A stretch of 64,000 bases of DNA, from NCBI GenBank assembly GCA_963840805.1, contig CAWJAJ010000011.1, forward strand, positions 372,001 through 436,000. The letters run 5' to 3'. The stretch is from CADEEN01 sp963840805 (GTDB taxonomy: Bacteria > Pseudomonadota > Gammaproteobacteria > Burkholderiales > Burkholderiaceae_C). Positions 50,575-61,835 of the stretch are shown here, one piece after another (positions within the stretch are counted from its first letter, which is position 1; each line of letters begins with the position of its first letter). A model generated the notes under the pieces. That model did no database searches and had not been told where the DNA came from. It saw nothing but the letters and a program-made list of their open reading frames with translations. Both the position numbers and the translations under genes were made by a program.

Positions 50575-50621
50575 CCGAGCGCGCCGCGCTGGCCGCAGCA
50601 GTGCGGCGCGCACGCCGGCAG

Positions 50622-51354
50622 TCAGCGCGCGGTCGGTCGCAAGCGCGGCCAGACGTGTGCGGCGATGTGCTCTGCCAGCGCCACGCCGCAAACGCGGTAG
50701 ACCGGTTCACCGGGGTGGAAGCCGTCGCCGGCCATCACGCCGCGGTGGAGCGGCAGGTCGATCGGCACGTGCGATACGTCGCTGCGCCCGGCGGCCCAGC
50801 GTGCAACGGCCTCGTCGTGGCGGCGCGCATCGGCACCGGCAACCCAGCGCAGCGGCTGCGGCAAACCCGGGAATCGGCGCACCGGCGGCAGCGGCGCGAA
50901 CACCACGTGGGCCACGCCGTGGGCGTTGCGCAGGCGGTTGGCGATGGCCTCACGCGCCGCCACCGCGCGCCGCGACGGCACTTGCTCGACGACATCGTTG
51001 ACGCCGAGCACGACGACGGCGACGTCGGCTGCTGCCGGCGCCGCCGCTTCGATCATGCGCAGGCATTGCGCGCTGGTGACGCCCGAGTGCGCCAGCAACT
51101 GCCAGCGCACGCGTGCGCCGCACTGCGCCGCCAGCGCGCGGCTGAGGTGGCCGGACAAGGCATCGCGCTGCTGCGCCACGCCGACGCCGGCCGCTGACGA
51201 ATCTCCGACGATCAGCAGCCGCAGCAACGGGCCGCTGCCGGTTTCACCCTGGCGCGGCCCGGCCGCTTCGGGCAGTCGCGGCAGCGCGACCACGCGTGGC
51301 CAGCGCCTGGGCCACCAGCACCGGCGACAGCAACAACTTTGCGGTCAGGCTCAT
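50622..51354 (-). CDS. SGNH/GDSL hydrolase, one indel
   Basis: Esterase or lipase of the SGNH fold, about 243 residues. Block I is LLIVGDSSAAGVGVA (Ser nucleophile), block III LGVNDVVEQ, block V DGFHPGEPVY with the Asp/His pair. A hydrophobic N-terminus MSLTAKLLLSPVLVAQALAT may be a signal anchor; an extra base near 51296 separates it from the rest. It starts 7 bp after the enoyl-CoA hydratase on the same strand and is the last gene of the beta-oxidation operon, perhaps supplying fatty acids from esters. Confidence 0.88.
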
Positions 51355-51361
51355 GGTCGAC

Positions 51362-52135
51362 TCAGAACTTGGAGAAGTCGGGCATGCGCTTCTGGAAGAA
51401 GGCCTGAAAGGCTTCCATCGCCTCGGGGCTGCGCAGCCGCTGCGCAAACAACTCGCCCTCGGTGCGGATCGTCGCGGCCACCAGCTCGCGCTGCGGCGCG
51501 CGCATCAGCTGCTTGGCCTCGCGCACGGCGCCCGGCGGCAGGTGGTTGAAGCGCTCGGCCACCCGTCGCGCGTGGTTGACCACCTCGCCGGCAGGCAGCA
51601 CCGCGTTGGCAATGCCGCAATCGACCGCCTGCTCGGCGGTGAAAGGATCGCCGAGCAACAGCTTCTCGGCCGCCCGGCGCTGGCCCATCAGCTGCGGCAC
51701 CAGCAGGCTCGACGCGAACTCGGGCACCAGGCCGAGGCTGACGAAGGGCATCGCCAGCCGCGCGTCGTCGGCCACGTAGACGAAGTCGCAGTGCAGCAGC
51801 ATCGTGGTGCCGATGCCGATCGCGGCGCCGGTCACCGCCGCCACCGCCGGCTTGTCGAACTCGAACAGCGCATGCAGGAAGCGCGCCACCGGCGACTCCA
51901 TGATGTGGCTGCCCTGCCCGGGCGGGCGCGACATGAAGTCCTCGATGTCGTTGCCCGACGTGAAGACGCCCGGCTGGCCGGTGATCAGCACCGCGCGCAC
52001 CGCCGTGTCCTCACGCGCCGCATTGAGGGCGTCGGCCATCGCCTGGTACATCGCCAGCGTCAGCGCATTCTTCTTCTCGGGCCGCGCGATCTCGATCGTC
52101 GCAACGCCGTTGACGGTAGCTGTCTTGATGTTCAT
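51362..52135 (-). CDS. enoyl-CoA hydratase/isomerase family protein
   Basis: Crotonase-fold enzyme of 257 residues, intact. GVFTSGNDIEDF and AAVTGAAIGIGTTMLLHCDF form the oxyanion and CoA pockets; LVPEFASSLLVPQLMGQRRA holds a single acidic residue in the active region, which fits the hydratase/isomerase relatives. ATG at 52135 is 2 bp from the thiolase stop, so the genes are coupled. It works in beta-oxidation together with the larger bifunctional protein, possibly on unsaturated or branched substrates; this is inference. Confidence 0.9.
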   Translation of the reverse strand: MNIKTATVNGVATIEIARPEKKNALTLAMYQAMADALNAAREDTAVRAVLITGQPGVFTSGNDIEDFMSRPPGQGSHIMESPVARFLHALFEFDKPAVAAVTGAAIGIGTTMLLHCDFVYVADDARLAMPFVSLGLVPEFASSLLVPQLMGQRRAAEKLLLGDPFTAEQAVDCGIANAVLPAGEVVNHARRVAERFNHLPPGAVREAKQLMRAPQRELVAATIRTEGELFAQRLRSPEAMEAFQAFFQKRMPDFSKF

Positions 52136-52137
52136 GG

Positions 52138-53339
52138 TCACACCCGTTCGAGGATGCCGGCCGCGCCCTGGCCCATGCCGACGCACATCGTGACCATGCC
52201 GTACTTCAGGTTGTGGCGGCGCAGCGCGTGCACGACGGTGGCGGCGCGGATCGCGCCGGTGGCGCCGAGCGGGTGGCCGAGCGCGATCGCGCCGCCCATC
52301 GGGTTGACCTTGGCAGCATCCAGGCCGACGCTGTTGATGACCGCCAGCGCCTGCGCCGCGAAGGCCTCGTTCAGCTCGATCCAGCCGATGTCGGCCAGCG
52401 ACAGGCCGGCATATTTCAGCGCCGCCGGGATCGCCTCGATCGGGCCGATGCCCATGATCTCGGGCGCCACGCCGCGCGCGGCGAAGCTGACGAAGCGCGC
52501 CAGCGGCTTGAGGTCGAACTGCTTCACCGCGCGCTCGCTGGCCAGGATCAGCGCGCCGGCGCCGTCGCTGGTCTGCGAGCTGTTGCCGGCCGTCACGCTG
52601 CCCTTGGCGGCGAACACCGGCTTCAGCTTGGCCAGGCCTTCGAGCGAGGTGTCGGGCCGCGCGCCTTCGTCGAGGTTGACGGTGCGGGTCTTCGTGCCGA
52701 CTTCGCCGGTGGCCAGGTTCGGGAAGCGCTCGACGATCTCGACCGGCGTCATCTCGTCGGCGAACTCGCCGGCGGCCATCGCCTTCAGCGCCTTCTGGTG
52801 CGAGGCCAGCGCAAACGCGTCCTGCGCCTCGCGCGTGACCTTCCATTGCGCGGCGACCTTCTCGGCCGTCAGGCCCATGCCGTAGGCGATGCCGACGTTC
52901 TCGTCCTTCGCGAACACCTCGCGGGTTGAACGAAGGCTTGTTGCCGCCCATCGGCACCATGCTCATGCTCTCGGCGCCGCCGGCGATCATCACGTCGGCC
53001 TCGCCGACGCGGATGCGGTCGGCCGCCATCTGCAGCGCCGTCAGGCCCGACGCGCAGAAGCGGTTGACGGTCACGCCGCCGACCGAATGCGGCAGCCCCG
53101 CCAGCACCATCGCCGCCCGCGCCATGTTCATGCCCTGCTCGCCCTCGGGGAAGCGAGCAGCCGATGATGGCGTCCTCGATCGCCTTCGGGTCGAGGTTGG
53201 GCACCTGCGCCAGCGCGCTCCTCACCGCGGCGACCAGCAGATCGTCGGGCCGCGTGTTGCGGAAGTAGCCGCGCCCCGACTTGCCGATCGGCGTGCGCGT
53301 GGCGGCAACGATGTAGGCGTCTTGCACTTGCTTAGCCAT
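52138..53339 (-). CDS. acetyl-CoA C-acyltransferase (thiolase, FadA-like), two indels
   Basis: Thiolase completing the beta-oxidation cycle. N-terminus DAYIVAATRTPIGKSGRGYF, nucleophile Cys in NRFCASGLTAL, His in ALGHPLGATGA and second Cys in MCVGMGQG. Breaks near 53155 (IIGCS-FPEGEQGMN) and 52928 (SFNP-REVFAKDE). About 400 residues. Its ATG at 53339 overlaps the stop of the DUF559 gene (ATGGCTAA), and its stop is 2 bp before the hydratase. Degradative FadA type is favoured by the operon; the biosynthetic PhaA type is unlikely. Confidence 0.92.
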
Positions 53340-53786
53340 GAATGGGCTCCTTGGTTTCAGTCCCCTCTCCCGCGAGCGGGAGAGGGCTAGGGTGAGGGGA
53401 ATTCGATTGCAGCCAGTCGTGGATGGCGGTCAGCACCGCGGTGGTCTCGGTAAGCACTTGCCGATCGTCGAAGCGCAGCACACGAAAGCCGTTGGCTTCC
53501 ATCACCTGCGTGCGCCGCGCATCCGCCTGCACGGCCTCGGGCTCGAAGTGCTGGCCACCGTCGAGTTCGACGATCAGGTGCGCCTCGACACAGGCGAAGT
53601 CCGCGAAGAAAGGGCCGACCGGATGCTGGCGGCGGAACTTGCAGCCGCCGAGTCGGCGGTCGCGCAAGTGGCGCCAGAGCAAACGCTCGGCATCGGGGGA
53701 GGACTGGCGCAGCGCGCGCGCCCTCACCCTGGCCCTCTCCCGGCCGCGGGAGAGGGGACCGGACGGATGCAGCGGCTGCGCCATCA

Positions 53787-53787
<1 letters not shown>
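53332..53787 (-). CDS. DUF559 (Vsr-like fold) endonuclease-domain protein inside the fad operon
   Basis: Protein of 151 residues. The core LLWRHLRDRRLGGCKFRRQH, FFADFACVEAHLIVELDGGQ and NGFRVLRFDDRQVL is the DUF559 domain, related to very-short-patch repair endonucleases; Glu74 and Asp76 are likely metal ligands. The N-terminal (GPLSRGRERARVR) and C-terminal (SPHPSPLPLAGEG) tails are simply the translation of two inverted palindromic repeats. Its ATG shares a base with the stop of the upstream gene (TGATG) and its stop overlaps the thiolase ATG. No link to fatty acids is known; it looks like a nuclease-associated mobile repeat unit. Confidence 0.85.
53362..53398 (+). repeat. REP-like palindromic repeat, copy 1
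   Basis: Palindrome CTCTCCCGCGAGCGGGAGAG followed by GGCTAGGGTGAGGG; 37 bp in total. It encodes the C-terminal tail of the DUF559 protein on the minus strand. Its reverse complement matches the copy at 53721-53757 except at the loop and one further base. This motif is common beside DUF559 genes in many proteobacteria (recalled, not searched). Confidence 0.85.
53721..53757 (-). repeat. REP-like palindromic repeat, copy 2, inverted
   Basis: CCCTCACCCTGGCC followed by CTCTCCCGGCCGCGGGAGAG, the inverse of the copy at 53362-53398. It encodes the N-terminal tail of the DUF559 protein. The two copies bracket the nuclease core exactly and face each other. Confidence 0.85.
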
Positions 53788-56176
<2,389 letters not shown>

Positions 56177-56201
56177 CGTTTTCTCCTGGGAATCCTGGAC
56201 A

Positions 56202-57992
56202 TCAGAAGTGCGCTTCGTCCATCGCCATCAGCGGCGCCACGCCGGCGCGCGCGCTGCGGATCAGGCCCGCCGTCTCGGGCAGCAGCTTGGCGAAGTAGAA
56301 GCGCGCGGTGGCGAGCTTGGCGGTGTAGAACGGGTCGCCCGAATCCTTCTTCGCCAGCGCGATCTTGGCCATGCGCGCCCACAGGTAGGCGAACGCCAGG
56401 TGGCCGATCACGCGCAGGTAGTCCACCGCCGCGGCGCCGACCTCGTCGGCGTTGGCCATGGCCTTCATGCCCAGCTCGGTGGTCAGCTTGGTGACCTTGT
56501 CGCCGAGGTCGGCCAGCGGGTTGACGAACTCCTGCATCGCCTCGTCGGTGCCCTCGTCCTCGATGAACTCGGCAATGCGCTTGCCGAAGGCCTTCAGCTT
56601 CTTGCCGTTGTCGGCCAGCACCTTGCGGCCCAGCAGGTCGAGCGACTGGATCGTGTTGGTGCCCTCGTAGATCATGTTGATGCGCGCGTCGCGCACGTAC
56701 TGCTCCATGCCCGACTGCGCGATGTAGCCGTGGCCGCCGAAGACCTGCATGCAATGCGAGGTGGCGAGCCAGCCGTTGTCGGTGAAGAAGGCCTTGATCA
56801 CCGGCGTCAGCAGCGCCACCTCATCGGCACAGGCGTGGCGCACCGCGTGGTCGGGGTGCTTCAGCTCGCGGTCGAGCAGCAGCACGGTGTGCATCGACAG
56901 CGCCCGCGCGCCCTCGGCGTAGGCGCGCGCGGTCAGCAGCATCTTGCGCACGTCGGGGTGCACGATGATCGGATCGGCCGGCTTGGCGGGCGCCTTCGGG
57001 CCCGACAGGCTGCGCATCTGCAGCCGGTCTCTCGCATAGGCCACGGCGTTCTGATAGGCCACCTCGGTCAGGCCCAGCGACTGGTTGCCGACGCCCAGCC
57101 GCGCCGCGTTCATCATCACGAACATCGCCGACAGGCCCTTGTTCGGCGCGCCGACGAGCGAGCCGTTCGCGCCGTCCAGGTGCATCTGGCAGGTCGAGTT
57201 GCCGTGGATGCCCATCTTCTCTTCGAGCGCGCCGCAGTTGATGGCATTGCGACTGCCCAGCGTGCCATCGGCGTTGACATTGAACTTGGGCACGACGAAC
57301 AGCGAAATGCCCTTGCTGCCGGCCGGCGCATCGGGCAGGCGGGCCAGCACCAGGTGCACGATGTTCTCGGCCAGGTCGTGCTCGCCGGCGGAGATGAAGA
57401 TCTTCTCGCCGCTGAGCTTGTAGCTGCCGTCGGGCTGCGGCTCGGCCTTGCTGCGCAGCAGGCCCAGGTCGGTGCCGCAATGCGGCTCGGTCAGGCACAT
57501 CGTGCCGGTCCACACGCCACTCGACAGCTTGGGCAGGTACAGCGCCTTCAGCTCGGGCGTGCCATGCTCGTGCAGGCATTCGTAGGCGCCGTGCGACAGG
57601 CCCGGATACATCGTCCAGGCCTGGTTGGCCGAGTTCAGCATTTCGAACAGGCACTGGTTCACCAGGTGCGGCAGGCCCTGGCCGCCGAACTGCGGATCGG
57701 TCGACAGCGACGGCCAGCCGCCTTCGACGTACTGGGCGTAGGCCTCCTTGAATCCTGCCGGGGTCTCGACTTCACGGGTGGCCTTGTCGAGCGTGCAGCC
57801 CGCACGGTCGCCGCTCTGGTTGAGCGGCAACAACACCTCGGCGGCGAATTTGCCACCCTCTTCGAGCACCGCGTTGACGGTCTCGGCATCGAGCTCGGCG
57901 TGGGCCGGAATCTCCTTCAATTGCGGTATCGCGTCGAGCAACTCGTGCATCACGAACTGCATGTCGCGCAGCGGCGGGGTGTACTGGGCCAT
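56202..57992 (-). CDS. acyl-CoA dehydrogenase
   Basis: FAD enzyme catalysing the first beta-oxidation step, electrons going to ETF and then ETF-QO (encoded at 1.4 kb). The 596-residue frame is intact, which is the long subtype with an extra C-terminal domain. FAD and substrate motifs: TGTMCLTEPHCGTDLGLL, EKIFISAGEHD, CMQVFGGHGY; catalytic Glu in MIYEGTNTIQSLDL. GGAG eight bases before ATG 57992. It is the first metabolic gene after the TetR regulator, 31 bp downstream. Confidence 0.95.
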   Translation of the reverse strand: MAQYTPPLRDMQFVMHELLDAIPQLKEIPAHAELDAETVNAVLEEGGKFAAEVLLPLNQSGDRAGCTLDKATREVETPAGFKEAYAQYVEGGWPSLSTDPQFGGQGLPHLVNQCLFEMLNSANQAWTMYPGLSHGAYECLHEHGTPELKALYLPKLSSGVWTGTMCLTEPHCGTDLGLLRSKAEPQPDGSYKLSGEKIFISAGEHDLAENIVHLVLARLPDAPAGSKGISLFVVPKFNVNADGTLGSRNAINCGALEEKMGIHGNSTCQMHLDGANGSLVGAPNKGLSAMFVMMNAARLGVGNQSLGLTEVAYQNAVAYARDRLQMRSLSGPKAPAKPADPIIVHPDVRKMLLTARAYAEGARALSMHTVLLLDRELKHPDHAVRHACADEVALLTPVIKAFFTDNGWLATSHCMQVFGGHGYIAQSGMEQYVRDARINMIYEGTNTIQSLDLLGRKVLADNGKKLKAFGKRIAEFIEDEGTDEAMQEFVNPLADLGDKVTKLTTELGMKAMANADEVGAAAVDYLRVIGHLAFAYLWARMAKIALAKKDSGDPFYTAKLATARFYFAKLLPETAGLIRSARAGVAPLMAMDEAHF

Positions 57993-58023
57993 GAGGGACT
58001 CCGGATCGATGACGAAAGCGGTT

Positions 58024-58731
58024 TCAGCGACGGCGCGCCGTGGCGGGCCGCGTTGGATGGATGGCTGGCGGGCCGCCGCCGAGGGCGGCACCGGCCGGCG
58101 TGATGTAGTGCGACAGCACGTGCTCGAAGGCGCGGCGGGCGCGGTCGAGCGCGCCGGGCAGGCGCAGGAAGCGGGCGTCGTGGTGCAGCGCGAGGATCAG
58201 GCCGTGCAGTTCGAACAGCATCTGCATCGCGTCGGCGTCTGGCACCAGATGGCCTTCGTCGATGGCCAACTGGATCGCGCGTTCCAGGGCGCCGTGCCAG
58301 GCCACCACCATCGATGCCAACGCATCGCGCACCGGGCCGGGCCGGTCGTCGAACTCGACCGCGCCGCTGATGTAGATGCAGCCCGAATCGATCTCCACCG
58401 AGACCCGCTTGACCCAGCGCTCGAACAGCGAACGCAGCCGCGGCAGGCCGCGCGGCTCGCGCACGGCGGGGTAGAAGACCTCTTCCTCGAACTTGGCGTG
58501 GTACTCGCGAATCACCGAGATCTGCAACTCCTCGCGCGACCCGAAATGCGCGAACACGCCCGACTTGCTCATCTGCGTGACCTCGGCCAGCGCACCGATC
58601 GACAGCCCTTCCAGGCCCATGTGCGAGGCCAGCCCGAGCGCGGCGTCGAGGATCGCTGCGCGCGTCTGCTGGCCCTTGTGCAGGGCGGCGCGGCGCGGCA
58701 TGCGATCGGTGGCTTCGGTTTCGGCGGCCAA
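58024..58731 (-). CDS. TetR family regulator of the fatty-acid operon
   Basis: Regulator of about 235 residues. Residues 22-70 form the TetR helix-turn-helix (TRAAILDAALGLASHMGLEG, SKSGVFAHFGSREELQ); the rest is a helical ligand domain (ISGAVEFDDRPGPVRDAL). Start TTG at 58731 keeps the conserved leader RMPRRAALHKG; ATG at 58701 is the alternative. First gene of the minus-strand fad operon, with a palindromic operator 28 bp upstream. It presumably senses acyl-CoA and represses itself and the operon; this is inferred from the layout. Confidence 0.92.
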   Translation of the reverse strand: MAAETEATDRMPRRAALHKGQQTRAAILDAALGLASHMGLEGLSIGALAEVTQMSKSGVFAHFGSREELQISVIREYHAKFEEEVFYPAVREPRGLPRLRSLFERWVKRVSVEIDSGCIYISGAVEFDDRPGPVRDALASMVVAWHGALERAIQLAIDEGHLVPDADAMQMLFELHGLILALHHDARFLRLPGALDRARRAFEHVLSHYITPAGAALGGGPPAIHPTRPATARRR

Positions 58732-58754
58732 GGTGGTTTCGGTGTGGATTGCGA

Positions 58755-58774
58755 AATCGAACGATCGTTCTATT
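58755..58774. promoter_or_regulatory. TetR operator upstream of the fad operon
   Basis: The core GAACGATCGTTC (58759-58770) is a perfect 12-bp palindrome; with flanks AATC and TATT it extends to an imperfect 20-bp dyad. It lies 28 bp before the TetR start and about 180 bp before the divergent LysE-type gene. Form and position are those of a TetR-family autoregulatory site, and the sequence resembles operators of other fatty-acid TetR proteins. Confidence 0.8.
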
Positions 58775-58949
58775 TTGCAGATTCAGCGCGACGCGGCGCG
58801 GCAAAACGCCCGCTATTTCTAGGGCTGCACGCCTACCGCCACCAAGGGAAAACCCTCGCCGAAGATGGCCGCGTCATGGCAGCCACCGTGAGCGAGGCGA
58901 GAATGTGTGCGCGCCACGCCCTGCAGGCGCCGACTCGAGGCCCCAGCGC

Positions 58950-59576
58950 ATGACCACGCTCGCACCCGACACCGCGGCCGCCTTCTTCGCCGTTTCGCTG
59001 CTGCTGGCGCTGTCGCCCGGCCCGGACAATGTGTTCGTGCTGATGCAATCGGCGATGCGTGGCCGCTCGGCGGGCCTGCTCGTCGTGCTCGGGTTGTGCA
59101 GCGGCCTGCTGGTGCACACCGCGGCGGTCGCCTTCGGCCTGGCCACGCTCTTCGCCGCGTCGGCGCTCGCCTTCACGGTGCTGAAATGGGTCGGTGCGCT
59201 GTACCTGCTGTTCCTCGCCTGGCAGGCGTGGCGGGCGCCGGCCGGCCCGTTGGCGGCGCAGGCCGCGCCGGACGCGGGCCGCCTGTACCGCCGCGGGATC
59301 GTCATGAACGTCACCAACCCGAAGGTGTCGATCTTCTTCCTGGCCTTCCTGCCGCAGTTCGTGTCAGCCGAGCGCGGCAGCGTCGCGGTGCAGGTGCTGT
59401 GGCTCGGTTTCATCTTCATGGTGGCGACGATGCTGATCTTCGGCGCCATTGCGCTGACGGCCGGTTCGCTGGGCCAGGTGCTGGCCCGCTCGGCGCGTGC
59501 GCAGCGGCTGCTCAACCGCAGCGCGGCTGTCGTGTTCGCGGCGCTGGCACTGCGCCTGGCCAGCGTGCAACGCTGA
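58950..59576 (+). CDS. LysE family amino-acid exporter
   Basis: Inner-membrane exporter of 208 residues with about six helices. The conserved first helix end FFAVSLLLALSPGPDNVFVL and the NVTNPKVSIFFLAFLPQFV segment are RhtB/LysE hallmarks. Family members export lysine, homoserine, threonine or leucine; the substrate cannot be told. It is intact and divergent from the TetR-fad operon, across the operator region, so that regulator might also affect it. Confidence 0.92.
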   Translation: MTTLAPDTAAAFFAVSLLLALSPGPDNVFVLMQSAMRGRSAGLLVVLGLCSGLLVHTAAVAFGLATLFAASALAFTVLKWVGALYLLFLAWQAWRAPAGPLAAQAAPDAGRLYRRGIVMNVTNPKVSIFFLAFLPQFVSAERGSVAVQVLWLGFIFMVATMLIFGAIALTAGSLGQVLARSARAQRLLNRSAAVVFAALALRLASVQR

Positions 59577-59676
59577 ACTCGCACAAAAGCGCGCCGCCGT
59601 GGCGGGCCTGCCCGCCGCACATGACCGCTGCGTGACGGACTTGTCGCGCCATTGCCTCGCTCGTTGCCGCCGCCGA

Positions 59677-59704
59677 TTGAGCCCGCGCCGCCGCTTGGTT
59701 TAAT
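59677..59704 (+). promoter_or_regulatory. candidate sigma-70 promoter of the HNH endonuclease gene
   Basis: TTGAGC (59677-59682) and TTTAAT (59699-59704) with a 16-bp spacer match four and five of six consensus bases. A strong AGGAG Shine-Dalgarno and the GTG start at 59729 follow. One of the better promoters by eye in the window. Confidence 0.5.
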
Positions 59705-59728
59705 CTTCGCCACAGGAGCAACACTGAC

Positions 59729-60286
59729 GTGGAAGTTCTGCAACTCGATGTGTCCGGCCGCCCGCAGGCCTGGATCAGCGCCAAGGAAGCGGCGGTGATC
59801 TACGCCAGCGATGGCGTGGCATGGACGCTCGGCGACACCTTCAGGGTGCTGCGCGGCGGCACCCAGCGCACGACGGGCCGCCAGTCGCGAATCGAAGTGC
59901 ACCCGATCATCGCGGTGCGGGGCACGGTACCCAGCCGGGCCTGGCGCCAGGCGCCGGCGCTGGCCAACCACAAGTTGTTCGCACGCGACCGCCAGGTCTG
60001 CGCCTACTGCGGTGGCCACTTCGATTTCGACAACCTGACGCGCGAGCACATCGTGCCGACCTCGCGCGGCGGCCACGATACCTGGATGAACTGCATCACC
60101 GCCTGCCGCCCCTGCAATGGGCGCAAGGGCAACCGCCTGCCCGAAGAGGCGCGCATGACGCTGCTGTACCTGCCCTACGTGCCGAACCTGCATGAAGACA
60201 TGATCCTGCGCGGCCGTCGCATCCTGGCCGACCAGATGGAGTTCCTGCTGGCCAGCGTGCCGCGCAGTTCGAGACTTCACGCCTAG
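59729..60286 (+). CDS. HNH endonuclease
   Basis: Protein of 185 residues, intact. A zinc-binding HNH motif: Cys91 and Cys94 (CAYCGGHF), His107 in TREHIVPTSRGG, and Cys126/Cys129 in CRPCNGRKGNR. The N-terminal 80 residues form a small separate domain without a clear match. Start GTG at 59729 has AGGAG nine bases upstream. Single HNH genes of this type are widespread chromosomal genes in betaproteobacteria; a role in DNA repair is possible but not shown. No mobile element signs around it. Confidence 0.92.
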   Translation: MEVLQLDVSGRPQAWISAKEAAVIYASDGVAWTLGDTFRVLRGGTQRTTGRQSRIEVHPIIAVRGTVPSRAWRQAPALANHKLFARDRQVCAYCGGHFDFDNLTREHIVPTSRGGHDTWMNCITACRPCNGRKGNRLPEEARMTLLYLPYVPNLHEDMILRGRRILADQMEFLLASVPRSSRLHA

Positions 60287-60407
60287 CGTGCCCGCGCGCC
60301 GCAGGCAACACTTATTTACCACCTTGCGCGGAACCCGCCGCGCGGTGCGCCGTCAACCTTGGTTACGCTGCGCCCGTTGCCAAGTGGAACCCTTTCGGAG
60401 AACGACC

Positions 60408-60923
60408 ATGACGATGACCAAGACCCTGATTGCCGCCGCGACGCTGGCTGTGCTGGCCGCCTGCACCACCACCAGCCCCGATGTGGTGCAACGCGGTGAT
60501 GCGCAGCGCCTGTCGAGCGTGCAGGACGCCACTGTGCTGTCGGTGCGCGCCGTCACCGTCGAAGGCAACCAGAGCGGCGTCGGCGCCGTCACCGGCGGCG
60601 TGGTCGGTGGCATCGCCGGCTCCAGCCGCTCGCATGGCGGCGAGCAGGCCGTTATCGGCGTGCTCGGCGCGGTGGCCGGCGCGGTGGTCGGCAACGCCAT
60701 CGAGCGCAGCGCGACGCGCGAAGACGCCGTCGAGATCCTGCTGCAGATGCGCAACGGCGAGCGCCGCGCCATCGTGCAGGCCAAGGCCGGCGAGAACTTC
60801 ATCGCTGGCGATGCGGTGGTCCTGGTCACCACCGGCGGCAAGACCCGCGTGACGCGCGCCCCGGCCGGCACGCAACCGGTCCAGCCGTTGCCGGCGCCGG
60901 TGCAGTCGGCGCCGCGCAGCTGA
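60408..60923 (+). CDS. glycine-zipper outer-membrane lipoprotein (SlyB/PcP-like)
   Basis: Lipoprotein of 171 residues. The leader ends with a lipobox, LAACT. A glycine-zipper 2TM region follows (GVGAVTGGVVGGIAGSS and GVLGAVAGAVVGNAIE) and then a beta-rich tail (VEILLQMRNGERRAIVQ, GDAVVLVTTGGKTRV). Relatives lie in the outer membrane and respond to envelope stress. The start at 60408 has a CGGAGAA Shine-Dalgarno. Convergent with cysE; a long stem-loop sits between them. Confidence 0.9.
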   Translation: MTMTKTLIAAATLAVLAACTTTSPDVVQRGDAQRLSSVQDATVLSVRAVTVEGNQSGVGAVTGGVVGGIAGSSRSHGGEQAVIGVLGAVAGAVVGNAIERSATREDAVEILLQMRNGERRAIVQAKAGENFIAGDAVVLVTTGGKTRVTRAPAGTQPVQPLPAPVQSAPRS

Positions 60924-60941
60924 TCGTTCATTGCTGCTGAG

Positions 60942-60996
60942 ATCGGCGCGGGCAAAGCGCGGGCGGGCAGCCGGTAGCGGCTCGGCCCGCGCCGAT
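60942..60996. terminator. bidirectional stem-loop between convergent genes
   Basis: ATCGGCGCGGGC (60942-60953) and GCCCGCGCCGAT (60985-60996) are perfect 12-bp complements, with a further small stem (AGCCGGTAGCGGCT) in the loop. The element sits 19 bp after the lipoprotein stop and 17 bp from the cysE stop, so it can serve both genes. No T-run is present. Its right half shares GCGGCTCGGCCCGCGCCGAT with the outer edge of the right palindromic element near mrr. Confidence 0.7.
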
Positions 60997-61012
60997 GCAA
61001 GCTGTCAAAGAA

Positions 61013-61792
61013 CTACTTCACCAACCGATTCAACCGCTCCGCGTCGAAGTGCTCGCCGGTCTGCGCGTCCTGCGGCACGCACTCCTCTTCGGGCAGTTCG
61101 CGCGTGCGGTGCGAGAGCTTTTCGATCGCCTGCCACAGCAGCGCGATCTGGTGCTCGTGGCCGCCGGCGTTGTCGATCAGGCCCTTCATCGCCTGCGCCA
61201 CCGGGTCGTCGCCCTGGGTCACGCCGTAGGCCGAGAAACCCATCCGCGAGGCGGCGGCTTCGCGCGCGGCATCGGCTTCGGCTTGCAGGATGCGCGCCGG
61301 GTTGCCGACCGCCGTCGCACCGGGCGGCACGGGCTTGACGACCACCGCGCCCGAGCCGACGCGCGCGCCGTCGCCGACGGTGAAGCCGCCGAGCACCTGC
61401 GAATTGGCGCCGACGATCACGCCGCGGCCCAGCGTCGGGTGGCGCTTGGCCCCCTTGACGAGTGCGGTGCCACCGAGCGTGACGCCCTGGTAGATGGTGC
61501 AGTCGTCGCCGATCTCGGCGGTCTCGCCGATCACCACGCCCATGCCGTGGTCGATGAAGACCCGGCGGCCGATGGTGGCGCCGGGATGGATCTCGATGCC
61601 GGTGAGAAAGCGCGCGAGGTGCGAGACGAAGCGGCCGAGCCAGCGCAGGCCAGCGCCCCAGCAGGCGTGCGCCCAGCGGTGCAGCACCAGCGCGTGCAGG
61701 CCCGGGTAACAGGTGAGCACCTCCCACGTCGAACGCGCAGCGGGGTCGCGTTCGCGGATGCAGGCGATGTCTTCACGCAGGCGGCTGAACAT
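61013..61792 (-). CDS. cysE: serine O-acetyltransferase
   Basis: Activates L-serine with acetyl-CoA, first step to cysteine. Protein of 259 residues from ATG at 61792; a longer frame upstream adds an unconserved 23 residues. Left-handed beta-helix hexapeptides are clear: IHPGATIGRRVFIDHGMGVV, IGETAEIGDDCTIYQGVTLG, PTLGRGVIVGANSQVLG. The final about 50 residues are a lineage-specific tail after the helix. Catalytic His in DHGMGVVIGE. It is intact and lies 43 bp after trmJ on the same strand. Confidence 0.95.
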   Translation of the reverse strand: MFSRLREDIACIRERDPAARSTWEVLTCYPGLHALVLHRWAHACWGAGLRWLGRFVSHLARFLTGIEIHPGATIGRRVFIDHGMGVVIGETAEIGDDCTIYQGVTLGGTALVKGAKRHPTLGRGVIVGANSQVLGGFTVGDGARVGSGAVVVKPVPPGATAVGNPARILQAEADAAREAAASRMGFSAYGVTQGDDPVAQAMKGLIDNAGGHEHQIALLWQAIEKLSHRTRELPEEECVPQDAQTGEHFDAERLNRLVK

Positions 61793-61835
61793 GGTGCGGA
61801 TGTCTGTGAGGGCCGCGTCAGTGTAGGCGCGCGGC

